This document shows positions 1 to 6,390 of a DNA stretch of 6,746 nucleotides, in pieces. The stretch comes from Ruminococcaceae bacterium UBA3220 (GTDB taxonomy: Bacteria > Bacillota > Clostridia > Oscillospirales > Acutalibacteraceae). A program made the position numbers and the translations under genes. Position 1 is the stretch's first letter, and each line of letters opens with the position of its first letter. The stretch spans positions 1 to 6,746 of the forward strand of contig DEWC01000015.1 in NCBI GenBank assembly GCA_002363095.1. The letters run 5' to 3'. Under the pieces are notes generated by a model. It was not told the DNA's origin, searched no databases, and saw only the letters and a program-made list of their open reading frames with translations.

Positions 1-131
1 GTATGCCCGATAATTCCGATAATTTCACCTTTTTCAACATCAAAAGAAATATCGTCGATGGCGGCAAAACTCACCGATCCCGTGTTTTCATAGATATGTG
101 TTAGATTTTTGATTTCCAAAATTTTTGACAA
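1..131 (-). CDS. ecfA2: Energy-coupling factor transporter ATPase EcfA2, N-terminal part (cut by window edge)
   Basis: Only the first 43 codons are inside the window; the rest lies beyond the left edge. The translation begins (M)SKILEIKNLTHIYENTG and continues to IIGIIGHT, which is the start of a Walker A (P-loop). The GHT form, as in GHTGSGKST, is typical of EcfA2, whereas EcfA1 usually has GHN. EcfA2 pairs with EcfA1 as the two cytoplasmic nucleotide-binding subunits of ECF transporters, which import vitamins or metal ions with EcfT and exchangeable S components. I chose the TTG at 131-129 as start because no ATG or GTG is available nearby, it lies 6 nt after a GGAGGGA ribosome binding site, and the protein lines up with family N-termini from this point. 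The TTG directly follows the ecfA1 stop codon with no spacer. An ecfT gene would be expected next, outside the window. Identity as an ABC ATPase is very likely; the A2 assignment rests on the P-loop and the pairing. Confidence 0.88.
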   Translation of the reverse strand, partial: MSKILEIKNLTHIYENTGSVSFAAIDDISFDVEKGEIIGIIGH

Positions 132-983
132 TTATATTCCCTCCGAATGAAACGCCTTATAAATCGACTCGGCTGCTTCTTCAACAGAAATCACATTTAA
201 ATCAAGATTGACACCTTTTTCTTTTAGGCGAAGTACCAAATCGGTAGTTTTAGGGACATCAAGTCCGATTCTTTTAAGAAACGGTGCATTCTTAAATACA
301 TTTTTGGGGATATCGTCAGCTACGATTTTACCGTCATCTATCACAATAACCCTGTCGGCATTTGCCGCCTCTTCCATAAAATGAGTGATTAAAACAACTG
401 TTATCCCGTCTTCCCTGTTTAATCTCTCAATTGTGGAAATTATCTCCCCCCTGCCCTGCGGGTCAAGCATTGATGTGGGCTCATCAAAAACAATACACTC
501 GGATTTCATTGCCAAAACGCCCGCAATTGCAACGCGTTGTTTTTGACCGCCGGAAAGGTGGTGAGGCGAATGATTGATAAACTCAGACATATTGACTGCT
601 TTTAAGGATTGAACAACGCGCTTCTTGGATTCATCCGGAGGACAGCCCAGATTTTCAGGGCCGAATGCCACATCGTCCTCGACGATTGAAGCCAGCAATT
701 GATTATCCGGGTTTTGAAAAACCATTCCTACTTTTCTTTTAATTTCAATTTCTTTATCTGAATCCGCCGTGGAAATTCCGTCAACGATTACTTCTCCGTT
801 ATTTGGCTTATACAGTCCGTTCATAAGTTTGGCGATTGTTGATTTTCCGGAACCGTTATGCCCGAGGATGACAGTAAAACTACCCTTTTTAATCGCCAAA
901 TTAAAACTATCTATAACAGTTTTCTCGTTGTCGTTTTCACCATATTTGAAGGTGACATTTTTAAATTCAATAAAGTTATCCAT
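132..983 (-). CDS. ecfA1: Energy-coupling factor transporter ATPase EcfA1
   Basis: A complete 283-residue ABC ATPase, the usual length for EcfA1. It hydrolyses ATP at the inner face of the membrane to drive substrate import by an ECF (group I/II) transporter, as a heterodimer with EcfA2. Visible motifs in order are Walker A GHNGSGKST (residues 41-49), Q-loop VFQNPDNQ (Q90), signature LSGGQKQRVAIAG (143-155), Walker B CIVFDEP with catalytic E168, D-loop SMLDP (171-175) and switch histidine H201 in LITH. The residues after about 230 form the family's C-terminal helical extension. The FGPENLG stretch after the Q-loop and the GHN-type P-loop are typical of EcfA1. The ATG overlaps the end of the methyltransferase gene by 8 bp, and only a weak GGAT is found upstream, so translation is probably coupled to the preceding gene. 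The transported substrate cannot be told, because no S component is in the window. All catalytic residues are intact. Confidence 0.95.
   Translation of the reverse strand: MDNFIEFKNVTFKYGENDNEKTVIDSFNLAIKKGSFTVILGHNGSGKSTIAKLMNGLYKPNNGEVIVDGISTADSDKEIEIKRKVGMVFQNPDNQLLASIVEDDVAFGPENLGCPPDESKKRVVQSLKAVNMSEFINHSPHHLSGGQKQRVAIAGVLAMKSECIVFDEPTSMLDPQGRGEIISTIERLNREDGITVVLITHFMEEAANADRVIVIDDGKIVADDIPKNVFKNAPFLKRIGLDVPKTTDLVLRLKEKGVNLDLNVISVEEAAESIYKAFHSEGI
138..144 (-). promoter_or_regulatory. Ribosome binding site deciding the TTG start of ecfA2
   Basis: On the minus strand GGAGGGA lies inside the last codons of ecfA1, with six bases between it and the TTG. The strong match to the anti-Shine-Dalgarno sequence and its correct spacing support the non-ATG start of ecfA2. 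Confidence 0.7.
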
Positions 984-1845
984 TTTTTATCCAAATTGTT
1001 GTAGAGCCGCACGGCAGAGAAATATCCCGCGCGGTAACATTTAATCCGATTTCGTCTGTAAATAATTTGTCGTCCGATGCGACAGGAAAACACTCTTTAA
1101 CCAAATAGTTTAAAATGGTCGGTGAAAATCCTGTTGTATAAGTGTTAAGAAAGAAAAACAGCGGTTTTTCAGACAAAATTTGAGAACAGCAAGTGAGAAG
1201 CTCTGAAAGTTTATTTTCGATTTTCCAAACCTCTCCGTTCGGACCGCGGCCGTACGAAGGCGGATCCATAATGATTGCATCATATTTTTTCTTTCTTCTT
1301 ATCTCACGGTTAACAAATTTAAGGCAGTCGTCAACCAACCATCGTACATTACGGTCCGACACACCGCTCAGACAGGCATTTTCCTTCGCCCAATTTACCA
1401 TTCCTTTGGATGCGTCAACATGCGTAACATCAGCTCCTGCTTTTAAACACGCAACGGTTGCCGCACCTGTGTATGCAAATAAATTCAAAACCGAAACCGG
1501 ACGGTTTGCACCTCTGATAAGTTCTTCGGCAAGTTTCCAGTTAACCGCCTGCTCCGGGAAAAGTCCGGTATGTTTGAAACTCATAGGCTTTAAGCAAAAT
1601 GTTAAGCCGTTGTACGAGACTTGCCATGAATCAGGAACATTTTTTATGTTTTCCCAATGACCGCCGCCGGAATTTGAACGATGATATATTGCATTAGGGG
1701 TTTTCCATTGAGGCGCCATTCGCTCACCGGTCCAAATTATCTGAGGGTCAGGACGAATGAGAAATATATTGCCCCATCTTTCAAGTCGTTCGCCATTTAC
1801 GGCATCAATCAATTCATAATCGTAAAAATCATTAACCGTTCTCAT
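976..1845 (-). CDS. Class I SAM-dependent methyltransferase, RlmI/RlmK-like (probable RNA methyltransferase)
   Basis: A 289-residue protein with a Rossmann-fold methyltransferase core. Visible motifs are motif I VLNLFAYTGAAT (119-130, SAM binding), the acidic end of strand 2 VDASKGMVNWAKEN (143-156, ribose-binding D144), VDD (171-173) and motif IV DPPSYGRGPNGEVW (194-207). A preceding TGLFPEQ (93-99) matches the segment before motif I in the RlmI/RlmK-type family. The first ~90 residues are a short beta-rich lead-in, not a full PUA domain as in RlmI. Known relatives methylate 23S rRNA, but the base and site cannot be assigned. The motif VI region (FLNTYTTG, 232-239) has no cysteine, which argues against a cytosine-C5 enzyme. 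The ATG at 1845 follows AGGTGA (1854-1849) in the 12-bp gap after ruvB, and the 3' end overlaps ecfA1 by 8 bp, so it is embedded in the ruv-ecf gene string. Family identity is firm; the substrate is unknown. Confidence 0.85.
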   Translation of the reverse strand: MRTVNDFYDYELIDAVNGERLERWGNIFLIRPDPQIIWTGERMAPQWKTPNAIYHRSNSGGGHWENIKNVPDSWQVSYNGLTFCLKPMSFKHTGLFPEQAVNWKLAEELIRGANRPVSVLNLFAYTGAATVACLKAGADVTHVDASKGMVNWAKENACLSGVSDRNVRWLVDDCLKFVNREIRRKKKYDAIIMDPPSYGRGPNGEVWKIENKLSELLTCCSQILSEKPLFFFLNTYTTGFSPTILNYLVKECFPVASDDKLFTDEIGLNVTARDISLPCGSTTIWIKNG

Positions 1846-1857
1846 CGTTCACCTGTG

Positions 1858-2895
1858 TTATAGTAAAGACTGCTGAGATGACTCTTTTTGTTTAATGTCA
1901 AGATGTTCATAAGCGGCAGGGGTTACACATCTTCCGCGAGCCGTACGGGAAAGAAAACCTATCTGAATAAGATAAGGCTCATAAACATCCTCAATAGTAA
2001 CCGACTCCTCGCCAAGTGCCGCCGCAAGAGTTTCAAGTCCAACAGGGCCTCCGCTGTATGTTTCGGCAATGGTTCTCAACATTTTTCTGTCAAAATCGTC
2101 AAGACCGTATTCATCGATTGAAAATCTTTTAAGAGCGGTCCGAGCAACCTCTTCATTTATTACGCCGTCAAAATCAACCTGGGCAATGTCTCTTACCCTT
2201 CTTAAAAGTCTGTTGGCAATTCTGGGTGTTCCGCGTGAACGGGAAGCAATTTCCAAAGCACCGTCACGGTCGCACGGAATATTTAAAATATTCGCAGAGC
2301 GCAGTATAATTTCGGATAATTGCTCAGGGGTATACATTTCAAGGCGGAGCAAAACACCGAATCTGTCGCGCAGAGGGGCAGTTAACTGGCCCGAACGGGT
2401 CGTTGCGCCTACCAGGGTAAAATGAGGAACATCAAGACGAATTGACCTTGCAGATGGACCCTTTCCGATTATAACATCAACCGAAAAATCCTCCATAGCC
2501 GGATACAGGATTTCTTCGATATTTCTCGATAAGCGATGTATTTCATCAATAAAAAGTACATCCCCCTCGTTAAGCGAGGTCAGAATTGCAAGCAAATCGC
2601 CCTGTTTTTCAATCGCAGGTCCGGATGTAACTCGAAGATTAACACCCATTTCCTTGGCGATAATACCTGCCAGTGTAGTTTTACCAAGTCCCGGAGGACC
2701 AAACAACAAGCAGTGATCTAAGGACTCTTTTCTTAACTTTGCCGCCTTTATATAGACACTCAGCGCGCTTTTTGCGTTTTCCTGCCCTATATACTCCGAA
2801 AGTGTTTTCGGCCTTAAAGACAATTCATTTTCGTTATCAGAGTAGTTATATTCGGGAGAAACAATCCTGTTTTCAAAATCCATTTCTTCAATCAT
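1858..2895 (-). CDS. ruvB: Holliday junction branch migration DNA helicase RuvB
   Basis: 345 residues, close to the usual 330-350. RuvB is the AAA+ motor of the RuvAB complex: hexameric rings pump DNA through a RuvA-bound Holliday junction during recombinational repair. Seen in order are the N-terminal conserved LRPKTLSEYIGQ (27-38), Walker A GPPGLGKTT (66-74), Walker B VLFIDEIHRL (113-122), the segment YPAMEDF (131-137), sensor 1 GATTRSG (163-169), the arginine finger in PLRDRFG (R178, equivalent to E. coli R174), sensor 2 GTPRIANRLLRR (222-233, R225) and the C-terminal winged-helix DNA-binding domain ending in GRCVTPAAYEHL (321-332). The ATG at 2895 has AGGTG five bases upstream; a second in-frame ATG at codon 5 is less well placed. 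It lies 27 bp after ruvA and 12 bp before the methyltransferase gene. All key catalytic residues are present. Confidence 0.98.
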   Translation of the reverse strand: MIEEMDFENRIVSPEYNYSDNENELSLRPKTLSEYIGQENAKSALSVYIKAAKLRKESLDHCLLFGPPGLGKTTLAGIIAKEMGVNLRVTSGPAIEKQGDLLAILTSLNEGDVLFIDEIHRLSRNIEEILYPAMEDFSVDVIIGKGPSARSIRLDVPHFTLVGATTRSGQLTAPLRDRFGVLLRLEMYTPEQLSEIILRSANILNIPCDRDGALEIASRSRGTPRIANRLLRRVRDIAQVDFDGVINEEVARTALKRFSIDEYGLDDFDRKMLRTIAETYSGGPVGLETLAAALGEESVTIEDVYEPYLIQIGFLSRTARGRCVTPAAYEHLDIKQKESSQQSLL

Positions 2896-2922
2896 TTTAT
2901 CACCTGAACTTCTAAAAATATA

Positions 2923-3531
2923 TTAAAAGCCTTTAAGAAGATTTTTCAATGCATTTTTAATTAGCTCATCGGTCGACAGCCCGGGGTCAAGACGAGAAAC
3001 TGCCGAATAGGAATCACTCTGAGAATAACCAAGCGCCACGAGTGCTTGAATTGCATCGTTAATATTTGAAGAAGCGCTCGATACGGCAGTGCCGGCATAT
3101 GAATCGGAACCGCCGCCTGCAACCGACAAACCGCCTATTTTATCCTTCAACTCAAGAATGACCCTCTGAGCAAGTTTAATCCCGACTCCGGAGGCGGCTG
3201 TGAGCGCCTTTGCGTCACCTCCGGCAATAGCGAGTAAAACTCTGTCGGGAGTAATAGAAGTCAAAATGGCGAGTCCTATTTTAGGACCCACACCACTGAC
3301 GGAAGTAATCAGTTTAAAAACTTCAAGTTCGTCTCCGGAAGAAAATCCGTATAGGTCAAGAGCGTCCTCTCTGACCGATAAATATGTAAACAGACGGGCG
3401 TTTTCGCCTACCGAAGGAAGTACCGCAGAAGTATTGGCGGTTATAAATGCGTTAAAACCGACGCCGCCGCATTCGATAATGGCATGAGAATTGTCTTTGA
3501 AAATAAGTTTTCCGTTTAAAGAGGATATCAT
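2923..3531 (-). CDS. ruvA: Holliday junction branch migration complex subunit RuvA
   Basis: 202 residues, the normal RuvA length. RuvA tetramers bind the four-way junction and load RuvB rings. Domain I is the N-terminal OB fold (1-62, MISSLNGKL...), with the acidic pin residues E55 and D56 in SVREDALDLYGF at the same numbering as in E. coli. Domain II has two helix-hairpin-helix motifs: ITSVSGVGPKIGLAIL (75-90) and TAASGVGIKLAQRVILELKDKI (111-132). A flexible Gly/Ser/Ala-rich linker (about 134-155) leads to the UBA-like domain III (156-202), which contacts RuvB and includes AIQALVALGYS. The ATG forms an ATGA overlap with the ruvC stop, and a near-perfect AAAGGAGG (3548-3541) lies 9 bases upstream inside the ruvC 3' end, so the start is secure and translation is likely coupled to ruvC. 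Nothing is missing or truncated. Confidence 0.97.
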   Translation of the reverse strand: MISSLNGKLIFKDNSHAIIECGGVGFNAFITANTSAVLPSVGENARLFTYLSVREDALDLYGFSSGDELEVFKLITSVSGVGPKIGLAILTSITPDRVLLAIAGGDAKALTAASGVGIKLAQRVILELKDKIGGLSVAGGGSDSYAGTAVSSASSNINDAIQALVALGYSQSDSYSAVSRLDPGLSTDELIKNALKNLLKGF

Positions 3532-4037
3532 AATTGCCTGCCTCCTTTAGATAATTTTCCAAAAATGTTACCCGAACTGTGCGCATGGCAAATCGCAAGC
3601 GCAAGAGCATCTGCCGCATCATCAGGCTTTGGCGCCCTATCAAACGCCAGGAAGCTTTTAACCATTTCGATAACCTGCCGTTTTTCCGCCTTTCCATAGC
3701 CCGTAATCGCCTGTTTAACCTGTAAAGGTGTATATTCAAATACGGGAATGTTGTTATGTCTTGACGCGAGCAAAATAACGCCCCTGGCCTCCGCTACCTC
3801 AATTGCCGTTGTAGTGTTAGTGTTAAAATACAGTTTTTCGATGCTTACGCAGTCGGGACTGTATTTCAAAAAAAGTTCGTTTAAATCCGAGTATATAGAA
3901 TGGAGCCTTTCGGAAAAGTCAGTTCCCGCAGGGGTAGTTACAACGCCGAACGAAACGGGACTGAAACTGATACCGTTGTAATCGATAACCCCGTATCCTA
4001 CGATTGCAAATCCGGGGTCAATGCCAAAAATTCTCAT
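3528..4037 (-). CDS. ruvC: Crossover junction endodeoxyribonuclease RuvC
   Basis: 169 residues, a typical size. RuvC is a dimeric Mg-dependent RNase H-fold nuclease that makes symmetric nicks to resolve Holliday junctions after RuvAB branch migration. The N-terminus MRIFGIDPGFAIVGYGV carries the first catalytic aspartate D7. The second acid is E67 in SIEKLYF, and the C-terminal pair is D140 and D143 in KPDDAADALALAICHAH (137-153), matching the D7/E66/D138/D141 tetrad of E. coli. The central YTPLQVKQAITGYGKAEKRQV (102-122) is also a RuvC hallmark. The ATG at 4037 has AGGGG 7 bases upstream. It is the first gene of the minus-strand string, about 30 bp downstream of a strong promoter, and its stop overlaps ruvA in an ATGA. 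A bioinformatically common upstream neighbour, yebC, is absent here; a divergent membrane enzyme gene takes that place. Confidence 0.97.
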   Translation of the reverse strand: MRIFGIDPGFAIVGYGVIDYNGISFSPVSFGVVTTPAGTDFSERLHSIYSDLNELFLKYSPDCVSIEKLYFNTNTTTAIEVAEARGVILLASRHNNIPVFEYTPLQVKQAITGYGKAEKRQVIEMVKSFLAFDRAPKPDDAADALALAICHAHSSGNIFGKLSKGGRQL

Positions 4038-4060
4038 TGTTGTTCCCCTAAAATTTATTT

Positions 4061-4085
4061 CAGTATATTATACCATATTATACTG
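4061..4085. repeat. 25-bp imperfect palindrome over the ruvC promoter, candidate operator
   Basis: CAGTATA (4061-4067) and TATACTG (4079-4085) are exact inverted copies separated by 11 bp; within the centre three further base pairs (4069-4071 with 4075-4077) also match. The palindrome covers the -10 box, part of the spacer and the likely start site of the ruvC promoter, where a bound repressor would block RNA polymerase. It does not resemble the Bacillus LexA box (GAAC-N4-GTTC). Because the -10 region is AT-rich, chance symmetry is possible. Confidence 0.4.
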
Positions 4086-4095
4086 ATAAGTACAA
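4067..4095 (-). promoter_or_regulatory. Sigma-A-type promoter of the ruvC-ruvA-ruvB-methyltransferase-ecfA string
   Basis: On the minus strand TTGTAC (4095-4090) and a perfect TATAAT (4072-4067) are separated by 17 bp, the optimal distance. Transcription would begin near 4060, leaving a leader of about 23 nt that contains the ruvC ribosome binding site. A second TATAAT-like string (4082-4077) lies in the spacer but has no well-placed -35. No other convincing promoter was noticed within the downstream string, where gaps are 27 bp or less. Confidence 0.75.
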
Positions 4096-4129
4096 CAGAA
4101 ATTTAAAGATGTATCGTAAAATTTTTTAG

Positions 4130-4157
4130 TTGAAATTTATATTAAAAGTGATATAAT
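4130..4157 (+). promoter_or_regulatory. Sigma-A-type extended -10 promoter of the LtaS-like gene
   Basis: TTGAAA (4130-4135) and TATAAT (4152-4157) are spaced by 16 bp, and a TG one base before the -10 (4149-4150) makes it an extended -10 element. Transcription would start around 4164, giving a leader of about 30 nt that carries the GAGGA ribosome binding site at 4181-4185. It is divergent from the ruvC promoter; the two -35 boxes are about 35 bp apart. Confidence 0.72.
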
Positions 4158-4194
4158 CTAATGTGGATTTTATCAAAAGCGAGGATTCTTTTTT

Positions 4195-6390
4195 ATGAAG
4201 ACAATGATAAACCGTATTATTTTGTTTTTTAAAGAAAATTTTTCTATAAGTTCTAACCGTTTTTCTAAAATAACGGGTGTATGTTTAGCCGTAGTTTTAA
4301 GCGGAGTTATCGCGATATTCAGTAATTCGTTTGTAAATTCCGAACTTTCGGCACGTTGGCTTTTGTTCTCGTTGGCGTATATTCTTGCGCTGCTTATAGG
4401 GCTCATTGCCGCTTACGGTATTAAGATCGAAAACAAAACATTAAAAAAAGTCGGACTTGTTATAAGTTTCATTATATTCCCCTTACTCACAATTATGATG
4501 ACCGAGTGCCTCAACGGTATTTGGGTGTATGATATGACAATACTCGGATTTGTGGGCAACCTTGCGATTGTAATGCTCTTTTATTTCTTTGTTTACGCCG
4601 TCTCGGGAAGTTTAAGAGTCAGCATTCTTTCAATTTCCTCGGTACTTTACGGATTTGCTTTGGCTCACGCATATATTATGAGTTTCAGAAGCACGCCGTT
4701 TATTCCAATGGATTTTCTCGGTGTTACAACCGCGATAAATGTCGGGAGCACCTATGATTATACACCAAGCGAGATAATTATTCTCGGTTCGCTTATTTAT
4801 ATTCTCCTTGTCGTAATCGGGATTCGAGTTTCAACCCCAAAGCTTCATTTACTAACAAAACTTATTTCCCGCAGTTTTACGGGAATTCTGTTTGTAGTTA
4901 TATTCGCGATTTTCTATTTTACCGATGTTTTTGCAAAGGCGGGTATAAAGCCCGACTTCTGGAATCAGGCGAGAGGCTATCGAAATTACGGTTTTGTTTA
5001 CAATTATGTTTGTAACACTAAGTACTTATATTATCCGAAACCCAAAAACTACAAGCCCGAAAACACTTCAAAACTCGTTAGTGAAAAATCGTCAAAGTAT
5101 AATTTTAGCAGCAGTAATGCGGATAATAAAAAGGAAAAACCCAATATTATTTGCATTATGAATGAGTCGCTGTCCGATTTAAGTGTTCTCGGCAACTTTT
5201 CCACAAATGCAGATTATATGCCTTTCATAAGGTCGCTTAAAGAAAATACAATCAAAGGTAACCTGTATGTTCCGGTTATAGGTGCCGGAACATCTAACAC
5301 GGAATTCGAGTTTTTAACGGGTCATACTACCGCATTTTTGCCGTCCGGAAGCAATGCTTATATGTTATACATAAAAAATCCGATGGCTTCAATAGTTTCA
5401 ACGCTTGAAGCACAAGGGTATTCAAGTGCCGCATTCCATCCGTATTATGCCAGCGGTTGGAACAGAGTAAATGTTTACAACAATTTGGGGTTTGATACAT
5501 TTAAGAGTATTGAAAATCTGCTTGACCCTAATATTCTTAATGAATATATGAAAAACAGTTCGAGCCCTGATAAGCTGCAAAAAATGATTAATACCGCCTA
5601 CCCCGACCGTCAAAATATGTTGATACGGCAGTATGTCAGCGATGAGTACGACTTTGACATAATCATTGACGATTTTAAAAACCGCGACAAGCAAAAGCCT
5701 TACTTTATGTTTAACGTTACTATGCAAAATCATGGCGGTTATTTAACAGAATCTGAAACTTTTGAACGAAACATCACCCTTTCAGATACTACTTCGGTAA
5801 ATTATGAAAAAACCAACAATTACCTTTCTTTAATCAAAAAAAGTGATGAGGCGTTCGAAAAACTGATAAACTATTTCAAAAGCGTTGACGAGCATACGAT
5901 TATTTGTATGTTCGGTGACCATCAACCGTCAATAGAGTCTGACTTTGTAGCTAATACAATCGGCGTTGATGATTTGACAAGACTTACCGTAGAACAAGAG
6001 CAATCCCGGCACATTACCCCCTTTATTATTTGGGCAAACTATGACATCGAGGAAAAAGAAATAGATAAATTAAGTTCTAATTACCTTGCGTCATATCTTC
6101 TTCAAACTGCGGGTGTCGAACTTTCAAACTACGATAAATACCTTTTGGAATTATCAAAGGAATTACCGGTAATTGATACTGTAGGTTATATAGACAATAA
6201 AGGCGTCTACTACAAATGGTCTTCCAATAGCGAATATTCAAACATTCTTGAGAACTATGAACTGATTCAATACAACAATATTTTCGATTATGAGCATAAT
6301 GATAATACTTCATTCTTTATAAACGGCTATTCGGTTGATGTTATAGCTGAGGAAATCAAGAAGAAAAACGGAGGCAAGCCTGAAAAATGA
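4195..6390 (+). CDS. LtaS-type membrane phosphoglycerol transferase / sulfatase-fold protein
   Basis: 731 residues. About seven hydrophobic segments (roughly 25-46, 54-76, 83-106, 114-138, 143-164, 194-212, 228-247) precede an extracytoplasmic alkaline-phosphatase/sulfatase-fold domain (about 315-640). The positive N-terminus and odd number of segments place this domain outside the cell. Active-site features are PNIICIMNES (metal ligand E324), GAGTSNTEFEFLTG (363-376, T366 the likely nucleophile carrying the glycerophosphate intermediate), HPYYASGWNR (415-424; H415, W422 and R424 resemble the LtaS substrate pocket), QNHGGY (511-516) and GDHQPS (574-579, metal ligands D575 and H576). The loop RSTPFIPMD (165-173) is a familiar feature of this family. 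Members build polyglycerophosphate teichoic acid from phosphatidylglycerol or transfer phosphoglycerol to other glycans; which applies here cannot be decided. LtaS itself has five membrane segments. The ATG follows GAGGA by 9 bases; another ATG at codon 4 is possible. The last ~90 residues extend past the core. Confidence 0.9.
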   Translation: MKTMINRIILFFKENFSISSNRFSKITGVCLAVVLSGVIAIFSNSFVNSELSARWLLFSLAYILALLIGLIAAYGIKIENKTLKKVGLVISFIIFPLLTIMMTECLNGIWVYDMTILGFVGNLAIVMLFYFFVYAVSGSLRVSILSISSVLYGFALAHAYIMSFRSTPFIPMDFLGVTTAINVGSTYDYTPSEIIILGSLIYILLVVIGIRVSTPKLHLLTKLISRSFTGILFVVIFAIFYFTDVFAKAGIKPDFWNQARGYRNYGFVYNYVCNTKYLYYPKPKNYKPENTSKLVSEKSSKYNFSSSNADNKKEKPNIICIMNESLSDLSVLGNFSTNADYMPFIRSLKENTIKGNLYVPVIGAGTSNTEFEFLTGHTTAFLPSGSNAYMLYIKNPMASIVSTLEAQGYSSAAFHPYYASGWNRVNVYNNLGFDTFKSIENLLDPNILNEYMKNSSSPDKLQKMINTAYPDRQNMLIRQYVSDEYDFDIIIDDFKNRDKQKPYFMFNVTMQNHGGYLTESETFERNITLSDTTSVNYEKTNNYLSLIKKSDEAFEKLINYFKSVDEHTIICMFGDHQPSIESDFVANTIGVDDLTRLTVEQEQSRHITPFIIWANYDIEEKEIDKLSSNYLASYLLQTAGVELSNYDKYLLELSKELPVIDTVGYIDNKGVYYKWSSNSEYSNILENYELIQYNNIFDYEHNDNTSFFINGYSVDVIAEEIKKKNGGKPEK
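6370..6374 (+). promoter_or_regulatory. Ribosome binding site for the Nudix gene
   Basis: GGAGG lies within the last codons of the LtaS-like gene, 12 bases before the ATG at 6387. The distance is somewhat long, but the overlapping stop/start suggests reinitiation after the upstream gene. Confidence 0.5.

Noticed and set aside
1193..1660. 155-codon open frame on the plus strand
   Set aside because: It is antisense to the methyltransferase gene, which has clear motifs on the other strand; no promoter, ribosome binding site or recognisable domain supports it.
2069..2425. 118-codon plus-strand open frame antisense to ruvB
   Set aside because: It mirrors conserved ruvB codons and has no independent support.
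2896..2922. Possible internal promoter or terminator between ruvA and ruvB
   Set aside because: The 27-bp gap holds only an AT-rich stretch and the ruvB ribosome binding site; no hairpin with a U-tract or paired -35/-10 is present.
3452..3739. 95-codon open frame on the minus strand inside ruvC, with Arg-rich translation
   Set aside because: It is an out-of-frame shadow of ruvC, which has all its catalytic residues; the composition is biased and no ribosome binding site or family motif is seen.
4038..4194. Possible LexA (SOS) box or riboswitch between the divergent genes
   Set aside because: No GAAC-N4-GTTC-like site was found on either strand, and the leaders of about 23 and 30 nt are too short for a riboswitch; only promoters and the separate palindrome are supported.
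5422..5733. 103-codon minus-strand open frame within the LtaS-like gene
   Set aside because: It is antisense to the conserved sulfatase-domain coding sequence and shows no features of its own.
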